Positions 15,987 through 25,187 of a DNA stretch of 64,000 bases are shown here, piece by piece; position 1 is the stretch's first letter; every line of letters starts with the position of its first letter. The notes below the pieces were generated by a model. It saw only the letters and a program-made list of their open reading frames with translations. It did not search any database and was not told where the DNA came from. This DNA is from Fimbriimonadales bacterium (lineage in GTDB: Bacteria; Armatimonadota; Fimbriimonadia; Fimbriimonadales; Fimbriimonadaceae), in the NCBI GenBank assembly GCA_026418055.1, contig JAOACB010000009.1, positions 1 to 64,000 of the forward strand, read 5' to 3'. Both the position numbers and the translations under genes were made by a program.

Positions 15987-18779
15987 CTACGGGCGGGGCA
16001 TCGGCTTGCCGTCGAGGCTCGCCGGGTGAGCCGCCACGGCCCGGTCGCGATCGTCCACCACCTTCGCGGTGAGGAAGAACACGATCTCGCTGCGGGTCTT
16101 CAGGTTCTCGGTCCGGCCGAACAGCTGCCCGAGGATCGGCAGATCCTTCAGCAGCGGGATGCCCGAGAACGACTTGCGGTCCTGCTCCTGGATGAGGCCG
16201 CCGATCGCGATGGTGTCGCCGCTCTTGATCGACGTCACCATCTTGGCGGAACGCTCGCTGGTCTGGGGCAGCTGGCCGCCACCGGGAACCGGGGTGAACC
16301 CCTTCAGGAACGTGAGCACCGGGTTGAAGTCCAGCACCACGTTGCCGTCGGCCCCGATCCTCGGGGTGAGCTTGAGCTGCACGCCCACGTTCACCGAGTT
16401 GGTGGTCACGGTCGTGCCGTTCTGGCTCGCCTGGATCGTCTCGATGTACCGCACCACGTCTCCCACGAAGATCTCGGTCGGCCGGCCGTCGGTCGAGAGC
16501 ACGTTCGGTCGGGCGATGACCTTGTTCTTCAGAGCGCCGCTGTCCAGCGTAGCCAGCACCGAGCCCGAGGTGTCCGAGTTGAAGCGCAGGTCGCTGGAGA
16601 TCGTGCCGGGCGTGTCGATCGTGCCGCCGACGCTCTGGTTGACGCGGATCGCCTGCAACGTACCGCCGGTGAGGAGGTTCCAATCCAAGCCGATCTTCAT
16701 GGCGTCCTCCTTCGACAGCTCCATCACCCGCAGCTCGATCGCCACTTGGCGCGGCGCCGCGTCGAGCATCGCCAGCAGCTCCTGGGCGTCCGAAAGGTCG
16801 GACTTGGTGCCCTGCAGCAGCAGCTTCATCGGCAGCGTGGACGTGGGCCGCGACGTGGCCTCGGCCTTGTCCTTGCCGCCCGGCTCGCTGGGCTTGGTGC
16901 CCGAGCCCGACGTGATCGAGCCGACCAGCGAGGGGAACACCGACGCGTACACTCCCGGAAGCCGAGTGCGCAGCGCCTCGATCGCGTCCACCGGCTCGAT
17001 GTGCTTCAGGTCGTACACGGCGTAGTGCCGCCGGGCCTCCTCGGTGGTGAGCGGGTAGCGCACGCCGGTCACCGCGCAGATGGTCTGGTCGAGCTGGCGG
17101 GCGAAGTCCGAGATCCCCTCGAGGGCGTCCTTGGGACCGGAGACCACGATCAGGGTCTGGGTTGGCACGGCTTGGGTGGCCGGGCCGCCGTTCGACGAGG
17201 CCTGCGGAGCCGACTCCTGGCCCAACGAAGCGGGGGGAACCGCGCCCGGCGCGAGGTACGGGTTGCCCGTCTGCTGCGGCACCTGCACGACGCTCTTGAG
17301 CTGCTCCTCGGTCAGTTTCTCCCGCACCGGCTCGCCGTTGATCGTGAACGCGTTCCGGTTCGGGTTGCGCAGGCACAGGTTGTGCACCGCCTTAACGATC
17401 TCGTCCGACCGCTGGCTGTACACGGGGATGACCACGTGGCCCATGCCCTCTCCAGCGACGCGGTTGCTGGCCTTGGCCAATTGGCGGTCGAGGTTGGCGA
17501 CGAACTCCGCCACCTCGTCGATGCGCTCGGGAGAGCCCACGACCACCACGTAGGTGGACATCGCGCCCTCGCCCTTGCGCTCGGCCTTCAGCTCCACCTT
17601 GCTGCTGGAGGAGCGTCCCTCGCTGCCGCTTTGGGCACCCACCGCGGCGCCCGAGCCCGACTGGCCCTCGCCAGCGGCGCCTGCGGCCTGTCCGCCGCCC
17701 TCGCCGGACGATCGGCCCGCCGAGCCCTGCGTCGTGGTTGCCGTCGTGCGCTTGCCGACGTTCGTCTCGGCGCTGGTGCTGGCGGAAATCTCCTCGTTCT
17801 CCAGAACGATGTCGTACACGCCCTTGGAAGTGAATTGAGGCAGCGCCTTGAAGGCCGCAGCCTTGATCTGCACGCCCTCGCCGCTCAGCAGGGGCACCAC
17901 GCGCGTCGCGCCGGGCGACTCGGCCTTGCCTCCGAGCTGCGCCAGAGACTCGCTGAAGCGGGCTGTGGTGGTCACCACGAAGGTCTGCCCGAGCTTGGCG
18001 TACCGCAGCCCGGCCATGGTTGTGACCAGGTCCAGGGCCTCGGTGAGGCTCACCTTGTTCAGCGACACGGTGATGTTGCCGCTCACCTCCGGCGAGGTCA
18101 CGATGTTCACGCCGGCCTCGCGGGCGATCGCCCGGAGAACCAGCACGACGTCGGTGTTGCCGAACTCGAGAGTCACCGTCTTGGCCCGATCGGCCGGGGC
18201 CGCCGAGGGTCGGCGCACCTGCTCGAGGGGTGGAACCTTAGACGGGAACGGGGGCGCGGCCTGAGAGCGCGCGGCCACCCTGGTCGGCTCGCGATCCATC
18301 GCCACGGGCGACGGAGGCGCGGGCTCCGGCGGCCTAGGGGCTGCCTTCAGAGGCGGAACCGCCGTGGGGAAGGCCTCCTGCCGCAGGGCGCGCTCACTCG
18401 TGGATGCGTTGATCCGAATCGCCCAACCGTCCTCCCGCTGCTCGACGAGCGGCTGAGCTGCCTTGGCCAGCCAAGCGTGCACGCGCACCTTGGGCGGCCG
18501 GGCTGAGAACCATCCGACGGTCGCGTATTGGACGCCGCCCTGCCGCACCCGCACGTAGGCGGGCTTGCCGGTCAGGTTCGCGTCGAACTCCGCGAGCACC
18601 GAGCGCCCGGCGTTCACCGTGAAGACCTTCGGCTTGGCCAGGTTCTTCCCGATCACCCGGATCTCGCATCCGGAACCGGCCTTGAAGGCCCGGATGCCTT
18701 GGACGTCGCCGACCGCCGCGGCCGAGGCCGCAAGGGCCAAGGCCGCCAAAGCGGCGGCATGCTTCCTGAATTGGGTCAT
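15987..18779 (-). CDS. pilQ: Type IV pilus / type II secretion secretin PilQ
   Basis: 930 residues. A signal peptide (about 1-22) is followed by an AMIN-type domain (about 25-115), a Pro-rich linker, an STN/N0 domain (LEFGNTDVVLVLRAIAREAGVNI, about 200-260), N1-type repeats, and the C-terminal secretin beta domain ending with IPLLKDLPILGQLFGRTENL. A Gly/Ser/Ala-rich insert (about 335-395) lies in the N domains. The multimer forms the outer-membrane channel through which pili pass. It is last in the pilMNOPQ operon; its ATG overlaps the pilP stop (ATGA). Presence of a secretin implies a diderm envelope. Confidence 0.9.
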   Translation of the reverse strand: MTQFRKHAAALAALALAASAAAVGDVQGIRAFKAGSGCEIRVIGKNLAKPKVFTVNAGRSVLAEFDANLTGKPAYVRVRQGGVQYATVGWFSARPPKVRVHAWLAKAAQPLVEQREDGWAIRINASTSERALRQEAFPTAVPPLKAAPRPPEPAPPSPVAMDREPTRVAARSQAAPPFPSKVPPLEQVRRPSAAPADRAKTVTLEFGNTDVVLVLRAIAREAGVNIVTSPEVSGNITVSLNKVSLTEALDLVTTMAGLRYAKLGQTFVVTTTARFSESLAQLGGKAESPGATRVVPLLSGEGVQIKAAAFKALPQFTSKGVYDIVLENEEISASTSAETNVGKRTTATTTQGSAGRSSGEGGGQAAGAAGEGQSGSGAAVGAQSGSEGRSSSSKVELKAERKGEGAMSTYVVVVGSPERIDEVAEFVANLDRQLAKASNRVAGEGMGHVVIPVYSQRSDEIVKAVHNLCLRNPNRNAFTINGEPVREKLTEEQLKSVVQVPQQTGNPYLAPGAVPPASLGQESAPQASSNGGPATQAVPTQTLIVVSGPKDALEGISDFARQLDQTICAVTGVRYPLTTEEARRHYAVYDLKHIEPVDAIEALRTRLPGVYASVFPSLVGSITSGSGTKPSEPGGKDKAEATSRPTSTLPMKLLLQGTKSDLSDAQELLAMLDAAPRQVAIELRVMELSKEDAMKIGLDWNLLTGGTLQAIRVNQSVGGTIDTPGTISSDLRFNSDTSGSVLATLDSGALKNKVIARPNVLSTDGRPTEIFVGDVVRYIETIQASQNGTTVTTNSVNVGVQLKLTPRIGADGNVVLDFNPVLTFLKGFTPVPGGGQLPQTSERSAKMVTSIKSGDTIAIGGLIQEQDRKSFSGIPLLKDLPILGQLFGRTENLKTRSEIVFFLTAKVVDDRDRAVAAHPASLDGKPMPRP

Positions 18780-19360
18780 TGTGCTTCGCCTCCAACAGTG
18801 AGCACCACTGTCTTTCCTCTCTGCCGCAACACCACGCGGTTGCGGTCGACGGCCACCACGCGGGTGTCGCCGTCCAAAGCTTCTCCTTGGCCGACGAGCT
18901 TCTGGTTGCCCTGCTCGTCCTGAATCACCGCCGCGGACTTCTCCCCCAGGAACACCCCGGTCACCACGAACTTCGGCGCGGGGGGCTCGGCGGGCTTGTC
19001 CGGGGACAGCCGCAGCGACCCGCTCAGACCCGATGGCATCACCGGCGGCAACGGCTCGAGCTTGCCGGTCAACGGCTTGGGCTCGGGTGCCGGCTTCGGC
19101 TCCGGCTCTTGGGGCGTCTGGCGCTGCAGGCTGGCCACCGCGGTCGTCGGATCGAAGGGGTCCCTCGGCGGCAGGGGGTTCGCGAACTGCGGGTTCGGCA
19201 GGGAGGGTTCCGACGGCCTCCGTGCCTCGGCCGCCTCCTTCTTGGGTTCCTCCTTCGGCTTCGGCGGCTCGCCGCCCGCGCCGACGAACTGGAACGCGCC
19301 CACGGCCAGGATCACCACCGCCAGCACGGCCAGCACGATCAGTTTCTTCTTGTCATCCAT
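18776..19360 (-). CDS. PilP-like pilus assembly protein
   Basis: 194 residues from ATG 19360. One membrane helix (about 6-25), a long Pro/Lys/Glu-rich linker (about 30-125), then a small beta domain (PKFVVTGVFLGEKSAAVIQDEQ ... VLRQRGKTVVLTVGGE) like the PilP/GspC homology region that contacts the secretin. The position between pilO and pilQ supports the call. Earlier starts up to 19399 are possible but would extend further into pilO. It may be anchored by the helix rather than by a lipid. Confidence 0.7.
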   Translation of the reverse strand: MDDKKKLIVLAVLAVVILAVGAFQFVGAGGEPPKPKEEPKKEAAEARRPSEPSLPNPQFANPLPPRDPFDPTTAVASLQRQTPQEPEPKPAPEPKPLTGKLEPLPPVMPSGLSGSLRLSPDKPAEPPAPKFVVTGVFLGEKSAAVIQDEQGNQKLVGQGEALDGDTRVVAVDRNRVVLRQRGKTVVLTVGGEAQ

Positions 19361-19994
19361 CCTTCCTGGCCTCCTCGCTGTTGCGAACCGAGCGGCCATC
19401 CTCGGCGGGCTTGGCCGGCGGGAAGACGAACGTTCGGATCACGATGGTGAGGTCGAGGTCCGGTTTGAGGCTGGCGCCCGCACCCGCTTGCGACTTCGGG
19501 GCGAGCGTCAGGCTCTTCACCGCCACGATGCGCGGGAACGCCTGCAGGGCCTTGAGGAAGTTCAGCGATGCGCGGTACGACCCGCGCCCCTTGACCTCGA
19601 TGTCGAGCTCCTGATAAGGCTTGCGCCTCTTCGGAGCGTCCTTCCCGTCCTTCGTCGTGGGCTTGGGCGCCTCGATCGGCCGGACCCCCAGCACGGTGAG
19701 ACCCGCCTCTTTGCCCGTCCGCTCCAGCTCGGTGAGCATCGTGGGAATGTAGGCCGCCTGGCTCACGCTCAGTTCGAGGTGCGAGAGCCGGGCGGCTGTC
19801 CGCTTGAGCCGCGCCGCGGTCTCCTCCGCCCGCTGGGCGATCTGGGACTGCTGCTCGACCTCCTTGCGGAGTCCGGCGGCTCGCTCCCGCATCGCGGTGA
19901 GGGCCGAGTACTGCCATCCGCACAGGGCCAGGCCGGACGCGGTCAGGGCGAACATCGTGACGCCGATGGCCTTGACGTTGGGTGCCTTCTTCAT
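19353..19994 (-). CDS. PilO-like pilus inner-membrane assembly protein
   Basis: 213 residues from ATG 19994. One N-terminal membrane helix (about 10-30), a coiled coil (about 33-75; LRKEVEQQSQIAQRAEETAARLK), then a ferredoxin-like fold typical of PilO/GspM (RGSYRASLNFLKALQAFPRIVAVKSLTL). It forms with PilN the inner-membrane platform linking PilM to PilP/PilQ. Starts with an ATGA overlap on pilN and overlaps the pilP start by 8 bases. Confidence 0.75.
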   Translation of the reverse strand: MKKAPNVKAIGVTMFALTASGLALCGWQYSALTAMRERAAGLRKEVEQQSQIAQRAEETAARLKRTAARLSHLELSVSQAAYIPTMLTELERTGKEAGLTVLGVRPIEAPKPTTKDGKDAPKRRKPYQELDIEVKGRGSYRASLNFLKALQAFPRIVAVKSLTLAPKSQAGAGASLKPDLDLTIVIRTFVFPPAKPAEDGRSVRNSEEARKDG

Positions 19995-20608
19995 GCCCTC
20001 TTCGCCTCCTCGCCGCCCTCGGCCTCGCCGTCCCTCTTCTCTTCCTCCTCCTGCGTGCCGACGACGCTTCCAGAGATCTCGAACTCGAGGGTCGGGCCGA
20101 ACTGGGTGGCCTTCTCCTGGGTGAACTTCAGGTTCACGTCCGCCAGCTCGGGGCAGTTCTGCAGACGCAGGATGTAGCCGCCCACCGAGTCTTGGTCGCC
20201 GCTCAGCCCGGTGAAGCTCACCTGCACGGGGTTCTTCGGGTCGGTCATCGTGGAGCGGACGTTGGTCAGCCAGATCCCGGGCGGGGTGTTCTGGGTCAGG
20301 TGCTCCATCACGCGCTGCCATTTGGCGGTGGCCTGCTGCGCGTTCTCCAAGATCGCGACCTTGGGGCCCATCTCCGCCAGGCGCTTCTCCTCGGCCTCGA
20401 TCTGCTCGACGATCGGGCGCATCTTCTGCAGCTTCGCCTGCATCTGCGAGCAGTCCGCCTCGGTCGAGGTGGCCAGGAACAGCAGGAACAGGAAGCCGAG
20501 GTAGGAGCCGGCGGTCAGGAAGCCCAGGCCGAACACCAGCGCCCTGGCCTTCGCCGCGGCAGCCCGCTGAGCTTGGCGCTGTTCGTGGATGAGGTTGATC
20601 ATCGGCAT
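19991..20608 (-). CDS. pilN: PilN-like pilus assembly protein
   Basis: 205 residues. The N-terminus MINLIHEQRQAQ is the INLLP-type peptide that binds the PilM groove. A membrane helix (about 27-47), a coiled coil, and a PilN-type fold (GIWLTNVRSTMT ... QVSFTGLSGDQDSVGGYILRLQ) follow; the C-terminus is a charged Glu/Lys tail. Shine-Dalgarno AAGGAG lies 8 bases before the ATG. It sits between pilM and pilO. Confidence 0.85.
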   Translation of the reverse strand: MPMINLIHEQRQAQRAAAAKARALVFGLGFLTAGSYLGFLFLLFLATSTEADCSQMQAKLQKMRPIVEQIEAEEKRLAEMGPKVAILENAQQATAKWQRVMEHLTQNTPPGIWLTNVRSTMTDPKNPVQVSFTGLSGDQDSVGGYILRLQNCPELADVNLKFTQEKATQFGPTLEFEISGSVVGTQEEEEKRDGEAEGGEEAKRA

Positions 20609-20620
20609 GGCGTGTCTCCT

Positions 20621-21703
20621 TCAGGCCGCCTTGGCGATCGAGCGCATCGCGAGCCCGCAGGCCACCGCGAACGACTCGGACCGGTCGGCCACGGCCTCGC
20701 AGCGGAAGGCGGGGTTGGATCGCAGCCCCACCGCCTCCACGGGCAGCGAGAGCTTGTGCGCGAAGTAGCGATCGATGGACGCCAGCTTCGCGCCGCCTCC
20801 GGTCAGGAGGACGGTGGCGATGGTGTTGCCGGTCGAGCGCTCGCTCTGTTGCGACTGGTAGTAGTTCAGCGATCGGCGGACTTCCCGCACCAGCTCGTCG
20901 ACCAGCGGCTGGATGACGCGGAGCGGAGGGTTCTCCTTGGGGCCCGCCTCGGTGAGCAGGCCCGCGAGGTCCAGTTGCCTCTTGCCGGCCTCGGCGTCGC
21001 CAGGGGACAGCTTGAAGTAGCTGGCGAGGGCGTCCGTCATCGCCTGGCTGCCCTGGGCGATCGACCGGGTCATCGCGAACACCCCTCGCTCCACCACGCT
21101 GACGTTGGTGGTGACGGACCCGATGTCGACCAGCGCGACCACGGAATCGCTCCAGTCGTGCAGCTGGTTGGTCTCCACCAAAGAGCGGTACGCGGCGAAC
21201 GCCTCGACCTCGACGACGTCCACCTCCAGCCCGGCCGACTGGCAGGCGTGGATCCGGCTGTCGACCACGTCTCGCGGGGCGGCGGCCACGATGATGTCCA
21301 TCTGGTTCTCGCCCGCATCTCCCACGATCTCGAATTCGATGTAGCTCTCCTCCGGGGACGTCGGGACGTACCGGCTAGCCTCGTAGCGGATCGACTTCCG
21401 CAGGGTGGCCTCCGGCATCTTGGGCACCCGCACGGTCCTCACCAGCACGGGGCCTCCCGAGACGGCGATGTTCGCGGTCTGGACGCCGAAGCGTCCCTCG
21501 CGCAGCACGGCCTTGACGGCTTCGGTCATCGCGGCTTGGTCGATTACCACGCCGTCCTTCACGGCGTCCTGCGGCGTGGGCGCCTCGGCGGCCCGGGTGA
21601 CGACCCACGCCTCGTTCGAGCGCTCCAGTTGAACCGCCTTGATCGAGTGGTGGCCGATGTCCAGACCGACGCAACCGGGCTTCTGGAACAGGCTAAGCTG
21701 CAT
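20621..21703 (-). CDS. pilM: Type IV pilus assembly ATPase-fold protein PilM
   Basis: 360 residues of the actin-like PilM/FtsA-related family. GCVGLDIGHHSIKAVQL is the phosphate-1 motif, VALVDIGSVTTNVSVVERG the phosphate-2 motif and LLTGGGAKLASIDRYF the adenosine motif. PilM is a cytoplasmic protein that binds the N-terminal tail of PilN. The gene overlaps the upstream HTH protein by 11 bases and has a Shine-Dalgarno-like GGGGAG. Confidence 0.92.
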   Translation of the reverse strand: MQLSLFQKPGCVGLDIGHHSIKAVQLERSNEAWVVTRAAEAPTPQDAVKDGVVIDQAAMTEAVKAVLREGRFGVQTANIAVSGGPVLVRTVRVPKMPEATLRKSIRYEASRYVPTSPEESYIEFEIVGDAGENQMDIIVAAAPRDVVDSRIHACQSAGLEVDVVEVEAFAAYRSLVETNQLHDWSDSVVALVDIGSVTTNVSVVERGVFAMTRSIAQGSQAMTDALASYFKLSPGDAEAGKRQLDLAGLLTEAGPKENPPLRVIQPLVDELVREVRRSLNYYQSQQSERSTGNTIATVLLTGGGAKLASIDRYFAHKLSLPVEAVGLRSNPAFRCEAVADRSESFAVACGLAMRSIAKAA

Positions 21704-22169
21704 GGCTGTCTCCCCGGGCCTTTCGGGCCCGCATCTCGATCCACTCGTCCAGCTTCGTCTTGAGGAACCTCCAGCGGCCGTCGACCAGCAGCCCGGGCAC
21801 CTCGCCGTTCTCGGCCATCTCCTGCAGCTTGCGGGAGTGCAGGCGGAGGTAGCTGGCCGCCTCGCGCAGCGTCATCACGCTGTGGTGGTTGGCCACGGCG
21901 TTCTTCAGCAGGTTCGCGAGCTGCTCGGGCGTGAGCAGGAGCTCGAGCCGAACCGCTCCGCCCGAGGCGATCTGCTTGGCGTCGGCGGTCGCCACCGGGT
22001 TGGCGAAGGCGTCCTGAGGCTCCGGCGCGGACGAGGGATGAGCCGGCTCGGGCTGTCGCGGCTCCGCGTCGGTCCTGGCTTCGAGCAGCACCTCCGGCAT
22101 CGGAACGGTCTTGCCGGCGTCGGGCGAAAGGCCCTGTGCGGCTTTGCGGATGGCGTCGGCGAGATTCAT
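21693..22169 (-). CDS. Helix-turn-helix (MerR/excisionase type) protein in the pilus operon
   Basis: 158 residues from ATG 22169. The C-terminal 60 residues carry an excisionase-like winged helix: MTLREAASYLRLHSRKLQEMAENGEVPGLLVDGRWRFLKTKLDEWI contains the usual tandem of HTH and wing. The N-terminal part is Pro/Glu/Ala-rich and likely disordered. A DNA-binding protein inside an ExeA-pilMNOPQ operon may autoregulate it, or act as a scaffold. Coupled by an ATGA overlap to the ATPase gene. Confidence 0.75.
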   Translation of the reverse strand: MNLADAIRKAAQGLSPDAGKTVPMPEVLLEARTDAEPRQPEPAHPSSAPEPQDAFANPVATADAKQIASGGAVRLELLLTPEQLANLLKNAVANHHSVMTLREAASYLRLHSRKLQEMAENGEVPGLLVDGRWRFLKTKLDEWIEMRARKARGDSHAA

Positions 22170-22987
22170 GCGGCTAGGTCCTCCCCGGAGTACTCGGAGA
22201 TCACGCTGTGCATCAGGAAGCCGTCGATGACCTTGACCTTCTGCACCATGCCCATGAGCAGGGCGTTGTCGGCCATCTGGCACACGAGGCGCGGCGCGCC
22301 CTTGCTGGCCTTGTGCAGCTCGAAGATCGCGTCCGGCGTGAACGGGCTGTGCTCGCCCGTGTAGCCCGCGACGCGGAGACGGTGCATCACCATGTCGCCG
22401 ACCTCCGTCACGTCGAGCGGGTGCAGGTGGTAGCGCACCGCCAGCCTCTGCTCGAGCGCGGGCACCTTGGCGATCTTGGGCCGCAGCTCGGGCTGGCCCA
22501 GCAGCAGGAGGCTGATGAGGAACTGGTCGTTCATCTGGCAGTTCAGCAGAAGGCGCAGCTCTTCGAAGGTGGCCGTCGACTTGATCAGGTGCGCCTCGTC
22601 GACGATGAGGATCACCCTCTGGCCCCGCTCGTAGTGCCACAGCAGGGCCTTGTGCAGCTCCTGCACGAGCAACTGCCGGTTGCGCGAGTTCACCGGGCGG
22701 TCCAGCTGGCTGAGGATCTCTTGGAACATCTGCACCGGCGTGAGCAGCGGGTTGACGATCATCACCACCCGGTTCTTCACCGGCTCGAGCAGCTCGAGCA
22801 GCTTGCGGCTGATGGTCGTCTTGCCCAGACCGATGTCGCCGGACAGCATCGCCGCTCCCTTGTTCCGCGTGATGGCGTAGTGCAGCATCATCAGCGCGTC
22901 CTCGTGGGATCGGCTGAGGAACAGGAAGCGGGGGTCCGGCGTCAGGCTGAACGGTTGCTCGGTCAGGCCCCAGTAGGTTTCATGCAT
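22166..22987 (-). CDS. ExeA/GspA-like AAA ATPase
   Basis: 273 residues. MHETYWGLTEQPFSLTPDPRFLFLS is the standard N-terminus of the ExeA family, GDIGLGKTTISRKLLELL (about 50-67) the Walker A region, and RVILIVDEAHLIK the Walker B. ExeA with ExeB helps to assemble the secretin through the peptidoglycan, and related proteins occur in pilus operons. The C-terminal peptidoglycan-binding domain of true ExeA is missing here. It heads the pilus operon, with GGAG nine bases before the ATG. Confidence 0.85.
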   Translation of the reverse strand: MHETYWGLTEQPFSLTPDPRFLFLSRSHEDALMMLHYAITRNKGAAMLSGDIGLGKTTISRKLLELLEPVKNRVVMIVNPLLTPVQMFQEILSQLDRPVNSRNRQLLVQELHKALLWHYERGQRVILIVDEAHLIKSTATFEELRLLLNCQMNDQFLISLLLLGQPELRPKIAKVPALEQRLAVRYHLHPLDVTEVGDMVMHRLRVAGYTGEHSPFTPDAIFELHKASKGAPRLVCQMADNALLMGMVQKVKVIDGFLMHSVISEYSGEDLAA

Positions 22988-23082
22988 AAGGCGTCATCTC
23001 CGAATGGACGATCCCAGTAACAATGTCGGGATCCCCTCCGAGAAACCTCAGAGGAGGCCCCGGGTTGGGGGGCGCGCCGGCC

Positions 23083-23856
23083 CTAGCCTCGGCCGGCGGA
23101 ACGGAGGAAGACCGCCGCCCGCTCGGCGGCCGCCGCCGCGAGGTCGTCGCGTCCGCCGGCGCGGTAGAGCCGGATCGCGAGCGCGTAGGCGTTGCGGACG
23201 TGGTGGGGGCGGGCTGCCAGGAAGGCCATGCCCGCGGCGGTCTCGGGGTCGACGACGGTCCGTTCGTGGATGGCGATCGCATCCTCCAACAATCGGGCTA
23301 GTTCCACGTCTCGACCCCGGTTGAGGGAGGCCGGAACGATTTCGAGCAAGACTGCTGGGAGGATCGGGGCCGATTCCTCGGGACGCGTGTCGAACACGCT
23401 CCGGGCGGCGGCGATCGCCTCGTCGGTCCTTCCCAGCTCGGCCAGGCAGTGCGCCAGCCGCAGCGAGTCGTTCACCCGGCGGTCCTCGTTCTTCGCGAAC
23501 CGCACCGCCACCCGGAAGCACGCCAGAGCTTCGTCCCACTCCTTGGCGGCGCGGAAGAACTCGCCGTAGCGCCATGCCTGCGAGACCGGGATCAGCCGGA
23601 GGTCGACGCCCTCGACCATGCGGCGCGCGATCGCGGCCATCATCTCCCTGGCCTGGCGATCCGAGATCTCGCCGCGCAGCACGCGCTCGTTGAGGAAGTC
23701 CGAGGCGTGCTTCAGGTTGCGCTGCAGCACGTCGGGGTCGACGTTCGCGCCCCTGCCGGGGTCGTTCGGGTCCGGCGGGGGAGGCAGACGGCAACCGGCC
23801 GCGGCGAAGGCCAAGACCAGCCCGGCGAGCTTACGCCAGCTGCCGAATCCGGCCAT
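23083..23856 (-). CDS. Putative lipoprotein with TPR-like helical repeats
   Basis: 257 residues. The N-terminus has a lipoprotein signal with lipobox AAGC (Cys 22), followed by RLPPPPDPNDPG. The rest is helical with repeated A/L-rich pairs (YGEFFRAAKEWDEALACFRVAVRFAKNEDRR, LAHCLAELGRTDEAIAAARS), as in tetratricopeptide-type scaffolds. Likely attached to the periplasmic side of a membrane. It overlaps the end of pyrC by 26 bases and is probably cotranscribed, but its function is not linked to pyrimidines. No family name can be given. Confidence 0.65.
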   Translation of the reverse strand: MAGFGSWRKLAGLVLAFAAAGCRLPPPPDPNDPGRGANVDPDVLQRNLKHASDFLNERVLRGEISDRQAREMMAAIARRMVEGVDLRLIPVSQAWRYGEFFRAAKEWDEALACFRVAVRFAKNEDRRVNDSLRLAHCLAELGRTDEAIAAARSVFDTRPEESAPILPAVLLEIVPASLNRGRDVELARLLEDAIAIHERTVVDPETAAGMAFLAARPHHVRNAYALAIRLYRAGGRDDLAAAAAERAAVFLRSAGRG

Positions 23857-25153
23857 GGTCGAAGCGAGCGTCCCGATAGATCTCCCCGCCGCAGAACGTC
23901 GCCACGGCCTTGCCCTTGAACGCCATCCCCTGGAAGGGCGAGTTCTTCCCCTTGCTGAAGGTCCGGTGCACGTCGAACGTCCACTCGAGGTCGGGGTCGA
24001 TGATCGTCACCTGGGCGACGGGCGTCTCGCCCGGCCGCAGGGTTCCGGCCTCCAGCCGCAGCAGCCTGGCCGGCGCGGTGCTGAGCTTCTCGATGGTCTG
24101 CAGCGGCGTCAGCACGCCTGTGTGGCACAGGTAGGTCAGGGTCGCTCCGACGGTCGACTCCAGCCCGGCATGGCCCATGGGGGCCTCGGAGAACGGCGCC
24201 TGCACCTCGTGGGACGCGTGCGGCGAGTGGTCGCTGGAGATGCAGTCGATGGTGCCGTCGTTGAGGGCCTGCAGGATCAGGTCCACGTCGACCTGCGTGC
24301 GCAGCGGCGGGTCGCTCTTGAAGTTGGTGTCGAAGTCGCCCACCATGTCCTCGGTCAGCGCGAAGTGGTGCGGAGCGACGTCGCAGCTCACCGGGGCCCC
24401 CAGATACTTGGCCTGGCGGATCAGCTCGACCGCGCCCCAGGTGCTCACCCGCATCACGTGCAGCTGGCATCCCGTGTGCAGCGAGAGGATGCAGTTGCGC
24501 ATGACCATGATCTCCTCGGCGCTGCGGGGGATGCCCTTCAGGCCGAGCATCGCGCTGACGGCGCCGTCGTTCATCGAGCCGCCCGCAGAAAGCGACGCGT
24601 CCTCGCAGTGCGCCATCACCGGCAGGTTGAGCTGCACGCAGAACTCCATCGCGCGGGTCATCACGGCCGAGCTCTGGATCGGCCTTCCCTCGTCGCTGGC
24701 GGCGACGATGCCGGCCTTCTTCAGGGCGCCGAGGTCGGTGAGCTGCTCCCCGGAGGAGCCACGGGTGAGCGCGCCCACCGGCGCGACGAACACCCCTCCC
24801 GCCTCGGGCGACGCCGCGCGGTCGAGGATGAAGTCCACCAGAGCGGGGTTGTCGAGCGGAGGGTTCGTGTTGGGCATGCAGCAGATCGTGGTGTAGCCTC
24901 CGGCGGCGGCGGCCTGCGTGCCCGTCACGATGGTCTCCTTGTACTCGTGGCCGGGCTCCCTCAGGTGCACGTGAGGATCCACCAGGCCCGGGGTGATCCA
25001 CAGGCCGGTGCAGTCGTACACCTCGTCGGCGTCCACCTCGGGAAGGTTCGGACCGACGTAGTCCAGCTGGTCGTCGTCGATCACCACGGAACCGACCAGG
25101 TCGAGGTCCTGCGACGGGTCCAGGATCCGTCCGTTGTACAGCAGCGTTTTCAT
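23831..25153 (-). CDS. pyrC: Dihydroorotase
   Basis: 440 residues, class I dihydroorotase. DPHVHLREPG (metal-binding His pair and substrate Arg), MAHCEDASL and SSDHSPHA (catalytic Asp) are all present. The enzyme cyclises carbamoyl aspartate to dihydroorotate in pyrimidine synthesis. It follows pyrB by 34 bases. A metal-bridging Lys (usually carbamylated) could not be located with certainty. TPARLLRLEAGTLRPG is the usual C-terminal motif of the family. Confidence 0.94.
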   Translation of the reverse strand: MKTLLYNGRILDPSQDLDLVGSVVIDDDQLDYVGPNLPEVDADEVYDCTGLWITPGLVDPHVHLREPGHEYKETIVTGTQAAAAGGYTTICCMPNTNPPLDNPALVDFILDRAASPEAGGVFVAPVGALTRGSSGEQLTDLGALKKAGIVAASDEGRPIQSSAVMTRAMEFCVQLNLPVMAHCEDASLSAGGSMNDGAVSAMLGLKGIPRSAEEIMVMRNCILSLHTGCQLHVMRVSTWGAVELIRQAKYLGAPVSCDVAPHHFALTEDMVGDFDTNFKSDPPLRTQVDVDLILQALNDGTIDCISSDHSPHASHEVQAPFSEAPMGHAGLESTVGATLTYLCHTGVLTPLQTIEKLSTAPARLLRLEAGTLRPGETPVAQVTIIDPDLEWTFDVHRTFSKGKNSPFQGMAFKGKAVATFCGGEIYRDARFDHGRIRQLA

Positions 25154-25187
25154 GCTTGGTCCACCATCCGTTCGCGGCGGCCGGCGC

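Noticed and set aside
22988-23082. Terminator between the lipoprotein gene and the pilus operon
   Set aside because: Only a weak CCTCC/GGAGG stem with a 13-base loop and no T-run could be found.
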